From: an uncultured Pelagibacteraceae bacterium
GTDB taxonomy: Bacteria; Pseudomonadota; Alphaproteobacteria; Pelagibacterales; Pelagibacteraceae
NCBI GenBank assembly: GCA_902522525.1
Contig: CABYVU010000003.1
Location: 1 to 64,000 of the forward strand
Length of the DNA: 64,000 bases
Direction of reading: 5' to 3'
The notes under the pieces were generated by a model. It was not told the DNA's origin and searched no databases. It saw nothing but the letters and a program-made list of their open reading frames with translations. The stretch's first letter is position 1. Each line of letters begins with the position of its first letter. Position numbers and translations under genes: made by a program. Shown here piece after piece: positions 62,947 through 64,000 of this stretch.

Positions 62947-64000
62947 ATGAGCAACAATAAAAATATTCTTTACTGTTCTTTTTGTGGCAAGAGTCAACAC
63001 GAAGTAAGAAAGTTAATTGCGGGTCCAACCGTATTCATTTGTGATGAGTGCGTAGAGCTTTGTATGGATATCATCAAAGAGGAGAGTAAAGATAATTTTG
63101 TAAAACATCAGGATGGATTACCTTTACCAAAAGAAATATGTAAAGTTCTCGACGACTATGTGATTGGACAATCTCATGCAAAAAAAGTTTTATCAGTTGC
63201 TGTTCATAATCATTACAAAAGATTAAACTACGAAAATAAAACAAGCAAAACTGTTGAACTATCTAAATCTAACATTATGCTGGTAGGTCCAACTGGATGT
63301 GGAAAAACTTTATTAGCCCAAACTCTTGCAAGAATACTTGATGTACCTTTTACAATGGCTGATGCAACAACATTAACTGAAGCGGGCTACGTAGGTGAAG
63401 ACGTTGAGAATATAATTTTGAAATTATTACAAGCTGCAGATTATAATGTAGAAAAAGCTCAAAGAGGAATTGTTTATATAGATGAGGTTGACAAGATAAG
63501 CAGAAAATCTGAAAATCCATCTATAACTAGAGATGTATCTGGAGAAGGTGTTCAACAAGCATTGTTAAAAATTATGGAGGGAACAGTGGCTAGCGTTCCT
63601 CCCCAAGGAGGGAGAAAACACCCCCAACAAGAATTTCTACAAGTAGACACAACAAATATACTTTTTATTTGTGGAGGAGCTTTTGCTGGTCTTGATAAAA
63701 TAATATCTCAAAGAGATAAAGGGTCATCTATTGGTTTTGGTGCAGAGGTAAAAACTTTAGAAGATAAAAAAACAGGAGAATGGATGAAAAATCTAGAGCC
63801 TGAGGATTTATTAAAATATGGACTGATCCCTGAATTTATTGGTAGATTACCAATCACAGCTACACTTGAGGATTTGGATGAAAAATCATTAGTAAAAATT
63901 TTACAAGAGCCAAAGAACTCTTTGATTAAACAATACCAAGAATTATTTAGATTAGAAGGTGTAAAATTAACATTTAAAGATCAAGCTGTTAAAGATATTG
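62947..64000 (+). CDS. clpX: ATP-dependent Clp protease ATPase subunit (partial, runs off the end)
   Basis: The first 351 codons of ClpX; the gene continues beyond the window. N-terminal zinc finger with Cys10, Cys13, Cys32 and Cys35 (YCSFCGK and ICDECVELC), Walker A GPTGCGKT, Walker [11 protein letters not shown], and pore-region GYVGEDVE are visible; sensor region [11 protein letters not shown] is also present. It unfolds tagged proteins for ClpP. Confidence 0.97.
   Translation, partial: MSNNKNILYCSFCGKSQHEVRKLIAGPTVFICDECVELCMDIIKEESKDNFVKHQDGLPLPKEICKVLDDYVIGQSHAKKVLSVAVHNHYKRLNYENKTSKTVELSKSNIMLVGPTGCGKTLLAQTLARILDVPFTMADATTLTEAGYVGEDVENIILKLLQAADYNVEKAQRGIVYIDEVDKISRKSENPSITRDVSGEGVQQALLKIMEGTVASVPPQGGRKHPQQEFLQVDTTNILFICGGAFAGLDKIISQRDKGSSIGFGAEVKTLEDKKTGEWMKNLEPEDLLKYGLIPEFIGRLPITATLEDLDEKSLVKILQEPKNSLIKQYQELFRLEGVKLTFKDQAVKDI

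Noticed and set aside
1..64000. CRISPR arrays, insertion sequences, prophage genes, rRNA
   Set aside because: No regularly spaced repeats, transposase or phage motifs, or rRNA signatures were seen on reading both strands.

Overview
The window looks like a chromosomal segment of a SAR11-type alphaproteobacterium (Pelagibacterales, Candidatus Pelagibacter-like). This is inferred from the very AT-rich sequence, very short intergenic gaps, many one-base stop/start overlaps, the dominance of periplasmic-binding-protein transporters, and a one-carbon/methylamine oxidation gene set. No phage, insertion sequence, CRISPR array or rRNA was seen. One tRNA is present, and about 68 protein genes are packed almost end to end.

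Layout. 0-0.7 kb: two small envelope proteins. 0.7-6.5 kb: an operon for oxidative demethylation, with a dimethylglycine/sarcosine dehydrogenase-type flavoprotein, both ETF subunits and ETF-ubiquinone oxidoreductase, giving an electron path from methylated amine to quinone. 6.5-10 kb: DUF2237, hisI, folE, an AcuI-type reductase and a LysR regulator. 10-14 kb: a Fut/Fbp ferric iron ABC transporter behind a tandem Fur-like operator. 14-18 kb: a second dimethylglycine-dehydrogenase paralogue, a TauD-type dioxygenase and an AEC carrier. 18-20.4 kb: tartrate/D-malate dehydrogenase and GMP reductase on the minus strand. 20.4-28.3 kb: a fluoroacetate-dehalogenase-like hydrolase, tldD/tldE, and small secreted or housekeeping proteins including SOUL and cupin proteins. 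28.3-28.7 kb: a small unknown gene with an unusual hairpin-rich leader.

28.7-39.3 kb is the most distinctive region. A Gfo/Idh/MocA dehydrogenase and a sugar isomerase/epimerase face, across a divergent promoter, a complete carbohydrate ABC transporter (binding protein, two permeases, a 63-residue membrane protein, two ATPases), followed by dhaL and dhaK and a secreted polysaccharide-lyase-like protein. It reads as an uptake and catabolic locus for a short-chain sugar or polyol that ends in a dihydroxyacetone-kinase-family phosphorylation without a PTS partner.

39.3-45 kb: a six-gene minus-strand operon (M24-fold hydrolase, MhpD-type hydratase, M23 peptidase, SDR, TerC, GMC oxidoreductase), divergent from a Baeyer-Villiger-type monooxygenase and an FKBP/degenerate-rhodanese fusion. 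47.4-53.9 kb: SDR, aldehyde dehydrogenase, a hydroxyisobutyrate-dehydrogenase-like protein and a three-gene TRAP transporter. 53.9-60.6 kb: EamA exporter, NCS1 permease, zinc dehydrogenase, DUF3047, a small membrane-protein gene interrupted by an in-frame amber codon, thioesterase, family 5 uracil-DNA glycosylase, a reductase, a 56-residue membrane protein and DUF1289. 60.6-64 kb: tRNA-Leu(UAG), tig, clpP and the start of clpX, the classical protein-quality-control cluster.

A recurring design is that each of the three solute-binding-protein genes (iron, sugar, TRAP) is followed by an intrinsic terminator before its membrane components. This would let the binding protein be made in excess from a shared promoter.
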